A stretch of 14,975 nucleotides of DNA, taken from NCBI GenBank assembly GCA_030044325.1, contig JASHWA010000453.1, positions 1 to 14,975 of the forward strand, written 5' to 3'. Below are positions 5,044 to 12,321 of the stretch, piece by piece. The notes beneath the pieces are model-generated. The model made no database searches, had not been told where the DNA came from, and saw only the letters and a list, made by a program, of their open reading frames with translations. Source of the DNA: Bryobacteraceae bacterium. GTDB taxonomy: Bacteria; Acidobacteriota; Terriglobia; Bryobacterales; Bryobacteraceae. The stretch's first letter is position 1, and each line of letters begins with the position of its first letter. Made by a program: the position numbers and the translations under genes.

Positions 5044-7161
5044 ATGTTGCAATCCGTTGAAGTGGATCTCGGCGGCGGCCGGACCATCACCCTTGAAACC
5101 GGAAAAATGGCGAAGCAGGCAAACGGAGCGGTGATTGTGCGCTCCGGCGATTCGGTGGTCCTGGTGACCGCCTGCACCGCTCCTGAGCCCAAACCCGGCG
5201 CGAGCTTTTTTCCTCTGACTGTCGATTACCGCGAGTACACTTACTCGGCGGGACGATTTCCCGGCGGCTTCATCAAGCGTGAAGGCCGGCCGACGGAAAA
5301 AGAAATTCTGACCAGCCGGCTGATCGACCGGCCGATCCGGCCCCTGTTCCCCGAGGGCTATTCGCATGAAACGCAGGTGATCGGGATGGTGCTGTCGGCT
5401 GATCCCGAGCGCGACCCATCGACGCTGGCGATCGTGGGCGCGGGCGCGGCGCTGGCGATTTCCGACGTTCCGTTCCATCACGTGCTGGGCGGAGTTCGCG
5501 TGGGCATGATTGACGGAAAACTGGTGGCGAATCCTTCCTACGAAGAGACCAAATCGTCGAAGGTGAACATCGTCGTTGCCGGAACGGACCATGGCATCGT
5601 GATGGTCGAAGCCGGCGCGCAGCAGGCGACCGAAGCCGAGGTGCTGGGGGCCATCGAATTCGGCCATGAATGCTGCAAGAAAATCGCGGCCGCAATTCGC
5701 GAGCTGATGAAGAAATCGGGCAAGGCCAAAATGGAGTACACCACGCCGCCCATCAACAACGATCTGTATTATCAGATCTCGGATTCGATTCGGGCGGAGC
5801 TTCAGGACGCCCTCAACACTGAAAAATACGGGAAGCTCGAAAGCTACGCGCGCGTGGACGCAGCCAAGGCCAAGGCGCTCGAGCCCATCGCGGAAGAGCA
5901 GAAAGACGAAGCCGGCGATCTGTTTGACCGGCTCAAAGAGCGCATTTTCCGCGATGAGATGCTCAAGGACCGCAGGCGTCCGGATGGGCGCAAATTCGAC
6001 CAGATCCGGCATATCGACAGCGAAGTCGGAGTGCTGCCGCGCACGCACGGATCGAGCCTGTTCACGCGCGGCGAAACGCAGGCGCTGGTGACCGCGACGC
6101 TGGGAACCAAGGAGGACGAGCAGAGAATCGAGCTGCTCGACCCGTCGGAGACCTCCAAACGCTTCATGTTGCACTACAACTTCCCTCCGTTCAGCGTGGG
6201 TGAAGTTGGATTTATGCGCGGCGCCGGGCGGCGTGAAATCGGCCATGGGGCGCTCGCGGAACGCGCGCTTTCGGCCGTGGTTCCGGACGAAAAAACGTTC
6301 CCCTACACCATGCGCGTGGTGAGCGACATTCTCGAATCGAACGGGTCGAGCTCGATGGCGTCGGTGTGCGGAGCGACGCTATCGCTGATGGACGCGGGCG
6401 TTCCGATTTCGCAGCCGGTGGCGGGCATCGCCATGGGGCTGGTGCTCGAAGGCAACGATTACGCGGTGCTGACCGACATCGCGGGCGCGGAGGATCACTA
6501 CGGCGACATGGATTTCAAGGTCGCTGGAACCAAGGACGGAATCACCGCGCTGCAAATGGACATCAAGGTTCCGAACGTAACCACGGCGATCATGAAGGAA
6601 GCGCTCGCGCAGGCGCGCGGGGCGCGGCTGTTCATTCTCGACAAAATGAACGCGACGCTCGACAAGCCGCGCGCGACACTTTCGCCGTACGCGCCGCGAA
6701 TTTTCTCGATGCAGATTCCGGTGGACAAGATTCGCGAGCTGATCGGGCCGGGCGGCAAGGTGATTCGCGGGATCGTGGACGCAACCGGGTGCAAGATCGA
6801 CGTCGAAGACGACGGCAGCGTGAAGATTTTCTCCTCCGACGGCGCCGCCGCGGATCGCGCAATCCAGATGGTCTCCGATATCTGCGCGGTTGCCGAGGTG
6901 GGCAAGACGTACCTGGGCAAAGTGGTGCGGATCGTCGATTTCGGCGCGTTCGTGGAGATTTTCCCGGGTACCGACGGCCTGCTGCACATTTCGGAAATCT
7001 CGGAAAATCGCATCAAACAGGTTCGCGACGAGCTGAAGGAAGGCGATCAGATCCTGGTGAAGGTCCTGGCGCTCGAGGGGAATAAGATCAAGCTGAGCCG
7101 CAAGGCGATTCTCAAAGAGCAGCGCGAAAAGCTGAAGAAGGAAGAGGCGGGGAAGGCCTGA
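5044..7161 (+). CDS. pnp: Polyribonucleotide nucleotidyltransferase (PNPase)
   Basis: A complete 705-residue PNPase, the phosphorolytic 3'-to-5' exoribonuclease of mRNA decay that releases nucleoside diphosphates and works as a trimer. The first RNase PH domain (about 1-140) carries 'TVDYREYTYSAGRFPGGF' and 'TSRLIDRPIRPLFP'. An all-alpha linker follows, then the second, catalytic PH domain (about 320-550), with GAEDHYGDMDFKVAGTKDG including D484, D488 and D490. The KH domain has the GPGG loop at 568-571, and the S1 domain (about 620-690) has VDFGAFVEIFPGTDGLLH. AAAGGA lies 9 bases before the ATG. The gene follows rpsO and ends at a strong terminator, so rpsO-pnp is probably one unit. Confidence 0.98.
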   Translation: MLQSVEVDLGGGRTITLETGKMAKQANGAVIVRSGDSVVLVTACTAPEPKPGASFFPLTVDYREYTYSAGRFPGGFIKREGRPTEKEILTSRLIDRPIRPLFPEGYSHETQVIGMVLSADPERDPSTLAIVGAGAALAISDVPFHHVLGGVRVGMIDGKLVANPSYEETKSSKVNIVVAGTDHGIVMVEAGAQQATEAEVLGAIEFGHECCKKIAAAIRELMKKSGKAKMEYTTPPINNDLYYQISDSIRAELQDALNTEKYGKLESYARVDAAKAKALEPIAEEQKDEAGDLFDRLKERIFRDEMLKDRRRPDGRKFDQIRHIDSEVGVLPRTHGSSLFTRGETQALVTATLGTKEDEQRIELLDPSETSKRFMLHYNFPPFSVGEVGFMRGAGRREIGHGALAERALSAVVPDEKTFPYTMRVVSDILESNGSSSMASVCGATLSLMDAGVPISQPVAGIAMGLVLEGNDYAVLTDIAGAEDHYGDMDFKVAGTKDGITALQMDIKVPNVTTAIMKEALAQARGARLFILDKMNATLDKPRATLSPYAPRIFSMQIPVDKIRELIGPGGKVIRGIVDATGCKIDVEDDGSVKIFSSDGAAADRAIQMVSDICAVAEVGKTYLGKVVRIVDFGAFVEIFPGTDGLLHISEISENRIKQVRDELKEGDQILVKVLALEGNKIKLSRKAILKEQREKLKKEEAGKA

Positions 7162-7168
7162 TTTCCGA

Positions 7169-7212
7169 CCGTGAATGAATTTATCCAGGTTCATTCACGG
7201 CTTAAATTTTTT
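7169..7212 (+). terminator. Intrinsic terminator after pnp
   Basis: CCGTGAATGAA (7169-7179) pairs perfectly over 11 bases with TTCATTCACGG (7190-7200), with a 10-base loop, followed by CTTAAATTTTTT. It begins 7 bases after the pnp stop. The T tract overlaps the last codons and stop of the convergent VapC gene, so on the other strand the same hairpin lies just past that gene. Confidence 0.92.
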
Positions 7213-7582
7213 GTGCGCCTTGTGCTTGCGCGAGCCGTCGATCGAAGGTGCCGAGCGGGAGATGGCCGGCTTTTCTGGCGAGTTCAAGAATCAGGCAGTC
7301 GGAAAAACCGAGCGACGGACGGGTTCGAAATAGCCGAAGCGCGTCCATTACCGCAACTGGATTCTCCATAGCCAAAAAGCGATGACTGAGCAGCCTCTCG
7401 ACCGCGCGTGCGATTTGCGCGGAACTGCTCTTGTAATCGTTGCCGAGCACCCAGACCGCCTCGGCCAGGACCAGCGTCGATACCCAAGCGCCGTCTCGAA
7501 TGAAGTTCTCGGCTGCCGCTGCCTGCCGTTCCTCGTCCTGAGTTGCGATCCTCAGAAGAACGTTGGTGTCGATGGCTCTCAT
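7202..7582 (-). CDS. vapC: VapC-family PIN-domain ribonuclease toxin (second copy)
   Basis: A 126-residue PIN-domain toxin, probably a metal-dependent RNase like the first copy but only distantly similar to it. The acidic site is complete: D5 (AIDTNVLLR), E41 (LVLAEAVWVL), D95 (LGFSDCLIL) and D114 (GTFDRRL). This 'DTNVLLR...EAVWVL...FSDCL...TFD' pattern is the subgroup usually paired with AbrB-type antitoxins, which agrees with the neighbour. Its ATG overlaps the antitoxin stop (ATGA, 7579-7582), so translation is coupled. Its TAA lies within the distal part of the pnp terminator, giving an extremely compact convergent junction with no spare DNA. Confidence 0.9.
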   Translation of the reverse strand: MRAIDTNVLLRIATQDEERQAAAAENFIRDGAWVSTLVLAEAVWVLGNDYKSSSAQIARAVERLLSHRFLAMENPVAVMDALRLFRTRPSLGFSDCLILELARKAGHLPLGTFDRRLAQAQGAQKI

Positions 7583-7845
7583 TTGCTGCGGGCATACCGT
7601 TCGCTAGCGTAGCGCGCCTTCGATTCGTTCAACTGCCTCAGGCTTCTTCTCTCAGGTTTCTTGTTCCCGAAAAGCGCCCGGTGTATGTCCAAGGACGTGT
7701 ATTTCCCAACCCGGCGCACGACGATCTTCTCGCCTTCCTTATCCCACTCGATCGTCGAGCCGGGGCTGAGGCCCAGCTCTTTCCGCACGGCCGCCGGGAT
7801 GGTGAGCTGCCCTTGCGCGGTGATCCTGGATTCGCCGATGCTCAT
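7579..7845 (-). CDS. vapB: AbrB/SpoVT-type antitoxin partner of the second VapC
   Basis: An 88-residue protein with a SpoVT/AbrB swapped-hairpin DNA-binding domain at about 6-50 (SRITAQGQLTIPAAVRKELG, then GSTIEWDKEGEKIVV). The C-terminal tail, rich in charged residues, is expected to wrap the toxin. It should repress its own operon, alone or with VapC. The ATG at 7845 has no Shine-Dalgarno. A strong inverted repeat (7848-7873) ends two bases upstream of the start codon and probably combines operator and core promoter. The TA pair sits between the rpsO-pnp unit and the permease/YbjQ genes. Confidence 0.9.
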   Translation of the reverse strand: MSIGESRITAQGQLTIPAAVRKELGLSPGSTIEWDKEGEKIVVRRVGKYTSLDIHRALFGNKKPERRSLRQLNESKARYASERYARSK

Positions 7846-7847
7846 GT

Positions 7848-7873
7848 TTTTACATTACCACGGTAATGGAAAA
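7848..7873. promoter_or_regulatory. Inverted repeat operator before the second TA pair
   Basis: TTTTACATTACC-AC-GGTAATGGAAAA: 12-base arms with a single mismatch around a 2-base centre, and a perfect 7-bp core (CATTACC/GGTAATG). It fills almost all of the 31 bases between the YbjQ stop and the antitoxin start. AbrB-type antitoxins bind such palindromes to autoregulate. On the minus strand TAATGT (7852-7857) could be the -10 box, 6 bases before the ATG. Confidence 0.6.
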
Positions 7874-7876
7874 TGA

Positions 7877-8206
7877 CTAAACCTTCTCCGCGACCACCGC
7901 GGTGCCGTAGCACAGCACTTCGGTGACTCCCTGCATCACCTCGGTCGCGTCGTAGCGCATGCCGACGATTCCGTTGGCGCCCATCTGGTCCGCGTGCTGG
8001 CACATCAGCTCATAGGATTGTTCCCGCGTTTTTTCGCACAGGTCGGTCAGCAGCGTGATGTTTCCGCCGACCATGGTCTGCAGCCCCGCGCCGATGGTTC
8101 CGAAAATCGAGCGCGAGCGCACCACGATCCCGCGCACGATTCCCAAATCCTTGGTGATGCGAAAACCGTCCAGCGTGAACGCCGTGGTCACCATGGCGTG
8201 CGTCAT
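7877..8206 (-). CDS. YbjQ/UPF0145 (DUF74) family protein
   Basis: A 109-residue member of the YbjQ/UPF0145 family, small cytosolic proteins that form ring-like oligomers and have no settled function. Family features are the N-terminal strand 'FTLDGFRITKDLGIVRGIVVRSRSI', the central GGNITLL and the C-terminal 'GANGIVGMRYDATEV' with VLCYGTAVV. I start at the ATG at 8206, because family similarity begins there and it overlaps the TGA of the upstream permease (ATGA); an upstream in-frame start at 8293 would lie wholly within the permease gene. No good Shine-Dalgarno is seen, which fits translational coupling to the permease. The pairing suggests a function tied to the transporter, but this is inference. 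Confidence 0.88.
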   Translation of the reverse strand: MTHAMVTTAFTLDGFRITKDLGIVRGIVVRSRSIFGTIGAGLQTMVGGNITLLTDLCEKTREQSYELMCQHADQMGANGIVGMRYDATEVMQGVTEVLCYGTAVVAEKV

Positions 8207-9675
8207 CGTCCCACCCCCATCTCCGCGCGATAGTTCAGGCGGCTGTGGCTTCGCGCGTACAGGAAATACACGCACAGGCCGATCGCCATCCACGCCAGCG
8301 CCGCGACCTGCGTGGTCCTATCGAGGCCGATGATCATTCCCGAGCACACCACCGCGCCCAGAATCGGCACCATCGGAACCAGCGGAGTGCGGAACGGACG
8401 GTGCGCCGCCGGATTCTCGCGGCGCATGATCCACACGCCGATGGATACGAGAACGAACGCGAACAGCGTTCCGATGGAGGTCAGATTTCCGGTGATATCG
8501 CCGGGTAGAAATCCGCCCAGCAGTCCCACGAACACGAACAACACCCAGTTGCATTTATAGGGCGTGTGGAATGTGGGATGGACTTCGGAAAACACGCGGG
8601 GCAGCAGGCCGTCATTCGCCATCGAATAAAAGATGCGGCTTTGGCCCAGCAGCATCACCAGCATCACCGACGAGAATCCGAACAGGATCGCGACGGTCAC
8701 CGCCGTCGCCAGCCAATCGTTTCCCGGCATTCCGGTCTTGATGGCGTAGGCGACCGACGCTTCCATCCCCTTGTTCGGGTCCACGAAATCCGCCCACTTC
8801 GCCACCCCGGTCAGCACCCAACTGAACGCGATATAGAGAACGGTGCACACCGCGAGCGATCCCATGATCCCGATGGGCATGTCGCGCCCGGGATTGACGG
8901 TCTCCTGCGCCGCCGTCGACACCGCGTCGAATCCGATAAAGGCGAAAAACACCACCCCCGCGCCGCCGATAACGCCTCCCCATCCGTGTTTAAAGAATCC
9001 GGCGTGCATGGCGTCGAGATTGTCGGGTATCAGCAGCGGCGTGTGATTGGCCGGGCTGATGAATTTCCAGCCGAGCCCGATGAACAACACCACGATGGTC
9101 ACCTTCACCGCCACGATGATCGCGTTCACGTTGGCCGATTCCGAGGTCCCCTTGATCAGCAGCAGCGTCAGCAGCAGCAGGATCACCAGCGCCGGCGCGT
9201 TCACGATTCCGTGCGCTCCATGGGTGTCGTACTGCAGCGGGGAATGCCTCCACTGCCAGGGAACCATGTTGGGAAAAAGCTGGTTGAAATACTCCGTCCA
9301 GGCGATCGATACCGTGGCTGCCCCCAGCGCGTACTCGAGGATCAGCGCCCATCCGATCACCCACGCGATCAGCTCGCCCATGGTCACGTAGGCGTAGGTG
9401 TAGGCCGAGCCGGCGATGGGGATCATCGCGGCGAATTCGGCGTAGCACAGTCCGGCGAACGCGCAGCCGATCGCAGCGACGATGAAGGAAAACACCACGC
9501 CCGATCCGGCGTTCTGTCCCGCTGCCGCCGCGGTGCGCACGAAAATTCCCGCGCCGATAATCGCTCCGATGCCCAGCGCGATCAACCCCGGCGCCTTGAG
9601 CGTCCGCTTCAACCCCCCTCCCTGTTCGGCTTGTGCGAGTAATTTGGCGAGCGGCTTGGTTCGAAACAGGCTCAT
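8203..9675 (-). CDS. APC-superfamily amino-acid permease
   Basis: A 490-residue inner-membrane transporter of the amino acid-polyamine-organocation superfamily, closest by eye to the YfnA/cationic amino-acid transporter group. The first helix has the substrate-binding glycine motif GIGAIIGAGIFV (35-46). There are about 12 hydrophobic segments, including 'YAEFAAMIPIAGSAYTYAYVTMGEL' after helix 2 and FFAFIGFDAVSTAAQE in the middle, both typical of this group. The C-terminal region ends in basic residues on the cytosolic side. Substrate cannot be fixed from sequence; cationic or neutral amino acids are likely. The ATG lacks a Shine-Dalgarno and follows a TACACTCGA box by a fixed short spacing. 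The stop overlaps the start of the YbjQ-family gene. Confidence 0.93.
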   Translation of the reverse strand: MSLFRTKPLAKLLAQAEQGGGLKRTLKAPGLIALGIGAIIGAGIFVRTAAAAGQNAGSGVVFSFIVAAIGCAFAGLCYAEFAAMIPIAGSAYTYAYVTMGELIAWVIGWALILEYALGAATVSIAWTEYFNQLFPNMVPWQWRHSPLQYDTHGAHGIVNAPALVILLLLTLLLIKGTSESANVNAIIVAVKVTIVVLFIGLGWKFISPANHTPLLIPDNLDAMHAGFFKHGWGGVIGGAGVVFFAFIGFDAVSTAAQETVNPGRDMPIGIMGSLAVCTVLYIAFSWVLTGVAKWADFVDPNKGMEASVAYAIKTGMPGNDWLATAVTVAILFGFSSVMLVMLLGQSRIFYSMANDGLLPRVFSEVHPTFHTPYKCNWVLFVFVGLLGGFLPGDITGNLTSIGTLFAFVLVSIGVWIMRRENPAAHRPFRTPLVPMVPILGAVVCSGMIIGLDRTTQVAALAWMAIGLCVYFLYARSHSRLNYRAEMGVGR

Positions 9676-9682
9676 AGATTTA

Positions 9683-9691
9683 TCGAGTGTA
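9683..9691 (-). promoter_or_regulatory. TACACTCGA box before the permease (probable -10, near-leaderless start)
   Basis: Minus-strand TACACT (9686-9691), preceded by TG one base upstream (extended -10 form), ends exactly 10 bases before the permease ATG. The same nine bases TACACTCGA lie at the same distance before the ABC ATPase gene. A TTGCGT 19 bases upstream is a poor -35. Transcription starting about 7 bases downstream would leave only a few untranslated bases, in line with the missing Shine-Dalgarno. Confidence 0.45.
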
Positions 9692-9782
9692 ACAGACTTC
9701 TTTCTGGGGAACGCAATGGGATTGTGAGACCCGGCGCGACTTGCGAAAATTCGAAAGTGCCCGGGTTCGCGGCGGCACGCCG

Positions 9783-11489
9783 CTAGTCCCGCTCGATTTC
9801 CAGGCGCTGCACCGCGGGCTCCATCGCATCCTCGAACTCAAAGCGCAGAAGAGCATGCGAAGCGATGCGCGCGCGGCGCAGCATTTGCCACGCGATCGCC
9901 AGAATCGCACAGGCGGCGAGGACGGCCGGAATCGATTTGACGATGAAATTGAGCGCGATCGCCAGACCCGAGACGTAGGCGAGCGCCACGCTTCCGAACT
10001 TGAGGATGGTTTCAATCAAGGGACGCTGTCCCGGCATATACGACGACGTAAAGGGGATCTTGCTGAACGCCAGCAATAGAAATTCGACCAGAACCAGCGA
10101 GATGAGAAAGCTGGTGAGCGAAACCAGCAGGGCTGTGCGGGCTCCCAGAAGCACGGCGACGATCGGGAAGGTAACGAGCGCGATGGGGATCGCGCCGCAA
10201 TAGATCAGGAATCCGTCGATGCCCGCAGCGAGTTCGGAGGCGTGACCCGGCTCGGTGACGCGGAACAGCCAGTTGGCGCGCAGCTCCACCGGAAGCCGGA
10301 ACAGGTAGCGTAGTCCGGACAAAAAGAACAGGGACAGAGCCAGCGGAATCGCGATCACGGCTTCGCGGAACGGCCCAGGCGCGATCCTGCCGTCGAGAAC
10401 CACGCTGCTGAACCCGTCGGCGATCAGAGCGACGGAAATCGCGGTGAAAGCGGTCAGAATCAGGCGGTGCTGGCGGCTGCGCGCGACGGTGGTCCAGATG
10501 AACGCGAAGACGCCGATGGTTCGGGGTCGCGCGAGCAGCCGGCCCGAAACCGCCGCGGGCCAAAAAGCGCGCACAGCCGGCTCGGTCGAGGGCGCTTCGA
10601 GCACGCGGATTCTGTGGCGCCGATAGCTCCACAGGTACATGAGAATCGCGCTTGCGGCCGACGTGGGAACCGCGCACAGGGCGATTCGCGCAAGAAGTGT
10701 GGTTTGCGCGTCGCGAGCGCCGAAGATGAATTGATCGATTCCGAAAAACCAGAACGGGGGAGCGTAAACCGGCCACGCGGCGGTCTTGGGCAGGCGGTTG
10801 TAGAAGTCCGGAATCGAGAACACAAACGGCAGAGCGCCCGCGAGCGCGGCGAGCGAAACTCCCTGGAACGCGAGCGAAACTCGTGGGAACTGCCGGACCG
10901 GCAGGAGGTTTAAAAGCGCGCCCTGGAACGCAACCAGAGTGAAAAAGACGAACAGCCCGCCCAGCATCGACGCGGCGCAAATTCCGGGAACGTGCCAGAC
11001 GCAGCGGTAGGAATAGCGCCCCGCCATCATGGCGGGAATGATGACGCTGGGCGGCGCCGCTTCGGCGGCGATCACGGCGATCGCCATGGCGAAAAGCGCG
11101 GCGAATTTCGCGACAAAAATTTCGCTCATCCGCGCGGGCAATGCCGCGAGCGCCAGGTAATCACGCAGGCCGGGAAACAAGGCCTGCCATTGCAGCGCGG
11201 TGAACAGCGCGGAGGCAAGCATCGCCAGGGTGATGAGAAACAGGGCGTCGCCGCGGACAGCCTGATGAAAAGGCTCCGGCGAATCGAGATCCAGCAGCAT
11301 CCGGTACTTGTGATAATAGGCCTGGCCGAAAATCAGGCTGAGAGAGAGCAGAATGCCGATCGCTCCACCCGCGACGACCTTCGCTTGAGAGGCGTCCGAG
11401 ATGAGTTCGCTGTCGAACAGGCGAACGAAAAAATGCCGGCACAGCTCAAAACGCCGGGAATGAGTCTGGTCGAGCCATTCGCGCAGCAT
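9783..11489 (-). CDS. ABC exporter membrane protein, 12 predicted TM segments
   Basis: A 568-residue membrane protein that I cannot place in a named transporter family. Hydrophobic segments fall at about 38-58, 82-100, 124-144, 170-198, 205-225, 262-287, 342-360, 376-398, 425-445, 447-472, 495-513 and 515-537. That is 12, suggesting two fused six-helix permease halves joined by a basic loop (about 288-340). The N-terminus (REWLDQTHSRRFELCRHFFVRLFDSEL) is a short cytosolic amphipathic stretch of the kind seen in acidobacterial ABC-2-like permeases. It starts 3 bases after the ATPase stop with GGAG 7 bases upstream, so it is the membrane partner of that ATPase. Substrate is unknown. Confidence 0.8.
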   Translation of the reverse strand: MLREWLDQTHSRRFELCRHFFVRLFDSELISDASQAKVVAGGAIGILLSLSLIFGQAYYHKYRMLLDLDSPEPFHQAVRGDALFLITLAMLASALFTALQWQALFPGLRDYLALAALPARMSEIFVAKFAALFAMAIAVIAAEAAPPSVIIPAMMAGRYSYRCVWHVPGICAASMLGGLFVFFTLVAFQGALLNLLPVRQFPRVSLAFQGVSLAALAGALPFVFSIPDFYNRLPKTAAWPVYAPPFWFFGIDQFIFGARDAQTTLLARIALCAVPTSAASAILMYLWSYRRHRIRVLEAPSTEPAVRAFWPAAVSGRLLARPRTIGVFAFIWTTVARSRQHRLILTAFTAISVALIADGFSSVVLDGRIAPGPFREAVIAIPLALSLFFLSGLRYLFRLPVELRANWLFRVTEPGHASELAAGIDGFLIYCGAIPIALVTFPIVAVLLGARTALLVSLTSFLISLVLVEFLLLAFSKIPFTSSYMPGQRPLIETILKFGSVALAYVSGLAIALNFIVKSIPAVLAACAILAIAWQMLRRARIASHALLRFEFEDAMEPAVQRLEIERD

Positions 11490-11492
11490 GTT

Positions 11493-12257
11493 TCAACTCC
11501 GGATGGCGCCGATGATTTCGGTGACCACCCGCTCGGGATCTTCCTGCTGGGTCAGCTGCGCGAAAACCGCTTCGAGCGAGGGCTGGCGCAGCAGACCGCG
11601 CAGATTCTCCACGCGGTCGTGCGCGACGACTTTTCCTTTGCGCAGGATCAGCACGGAGGTGCACACCTTTTCGACCACTTCGAGCACGTGCGAGCTGTAA
11701 AGGATCATCTTGCCTTCCTCGGCGAGCGCGCGGATCAGCGTGCGCAGCACCAGCGCCGTGTTGACGTCGAGGCCGGAAAACGGCTCGTCCAGGATGAGCA
11801 GTTCGGGATCGTGCAGCAGGGCCGCGGAAAGCAGGATTTTCTGCCGCATGCCTTTGGAATAGGATGCGAGCAGAACGTGGCGGTCTTCCCACAGCGAAAG
11901 CAGGCGCAGCATGCGGTCCATGCGCGCTTCAAGGACCGGCTGCGGAAGGCCGCGAAGACGTCCGGCGAGCTGCAAGTACTCGCGCCCGGTCATTTGGGGA
12001 TAAAGATTCGGCTCTTCCGGCACGTACCCGACGGCGCTCAGGAACGCGGGCCAATCCGCGCGCACGTCCTTGCCGTTGAAAAAAATTTCGCCGCGGGTCG
12101 GCTCGATCAGGCCGATCAGAACTTTCACCGTGGTGCTTTTTCCCGCGCCGTTGGGCCCCAGGCAGCCGAGAATTTCGCCGGGACGGATGGTGAAGCTGAG
12201 ATCGTCGACCGCGGGGATGCGTTTGTAACGCTTCGAAAGGTGGCGCACTTCGAGCAT
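11493..12257 (-). CDS. ABC transporter ATP-binding protein (ABC-2 exporter type)
   Basis: A 254-residue ATPase subunit that energises export by the membrane protein encoded next. Walker A is GPNGAGKST (34-42), Walker B is LLILDEP (153-159; D157, E158), the D-loop is SGLD and the switch histidine is H190 (SSH). The signature reads YSKGMRQK (133-140) instead of LSGGQ, and the usual Q-loop glutamine is replaced in GYVPEEPNLYP (78-87). Both variants are common in the CcmA/NatA-like ABC-2 group, where the subunit may form asymmetric or regulatory ATPases. It is divergent from the PadR gene across 64 bases, a typical layout for PadR control of a transporter. There is no Shine-Dalgarno before the ATG. 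Confidence 0.93.
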   Translation of the reverse strand: MLEVRHLSKRYKRIPAVDDLSFTIRPGEILGCLGPNGAGKSTTVKVLIGLIEPTRGEIFFNGKDVRADWPAFLSAVGYVPEEPNLYPQMTGREYLQLAGRLRGLPQPVLEARMDRMLRLLSLWEDRHVLLASYSKGMRQKILLSAALLHDPELLILDEPFSGLDVNTALVLRTLIRALAEEGKMILYSSHVLEVVEKVCTSVLILRKGKVVAHDRVENLRGLLRQPSLEAVFAQLTQQEDPERVVTEIIGAIRS

Positions 12258-12264
12258 GGACGAG

Positions 12265-12273
12265 TCGAGTGTA
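12265..12273 (-). promoter_or_regulatory. TACACTCGA box before the ABC ATPase gene
   Basis: Minus-strand TACACT (12268-12273) ends 10 bases before the ATG, the same hexamer, flanking CGA and spacing as before the amino-acid permease. It is most simply a -10 element giving a near-leaderless mRNA; a shared regulator site is the alternative. Confidence 0.45.
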
Positions 12274-12302
12274 TCACCCTATGTAGAATCGCGCAATAGA
12301 GG

Positions 12303-12308
12303 TATACT
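12303..12308 (+). promoter_or_regulatory. -10 box of the padR gene
   Basis: TATACT, five of six consensus bases, 13 bases before the PadR ATG in the 64-base divergent region shared with the ABC ATPase gene. No clear -35 is seen. PadR regulators usually bind their own promoter, so the operator is probably here, but I find no convincing symmetric site. Confidence 0.45.
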
Positions 12309-12321
12309 GGCTGGAAGCAAA

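Noticed and set aside
4684..6246. A 520-codon open frame on the minus strand opposite rpsO and pnp
   Set aside because: It shadows two of the most conserved genes in the window; composition (Arg, His, Phe-rich) is a reverse-complement artefact.
8207..8293. Longer N-terminus for the YbjQ-family protein
   Set aside because: The extra residues are entirely inside the permease gene and not part of the family; the ATGA overlap gives the better start.
10992..12299. A 435-codon plus-strand frame opposite the ABC exporter genes, and similar frames at 923-1804 and 8566-9642
   Set aside because: All lie antisense to genes with clear motifs and show the same shadow composition.
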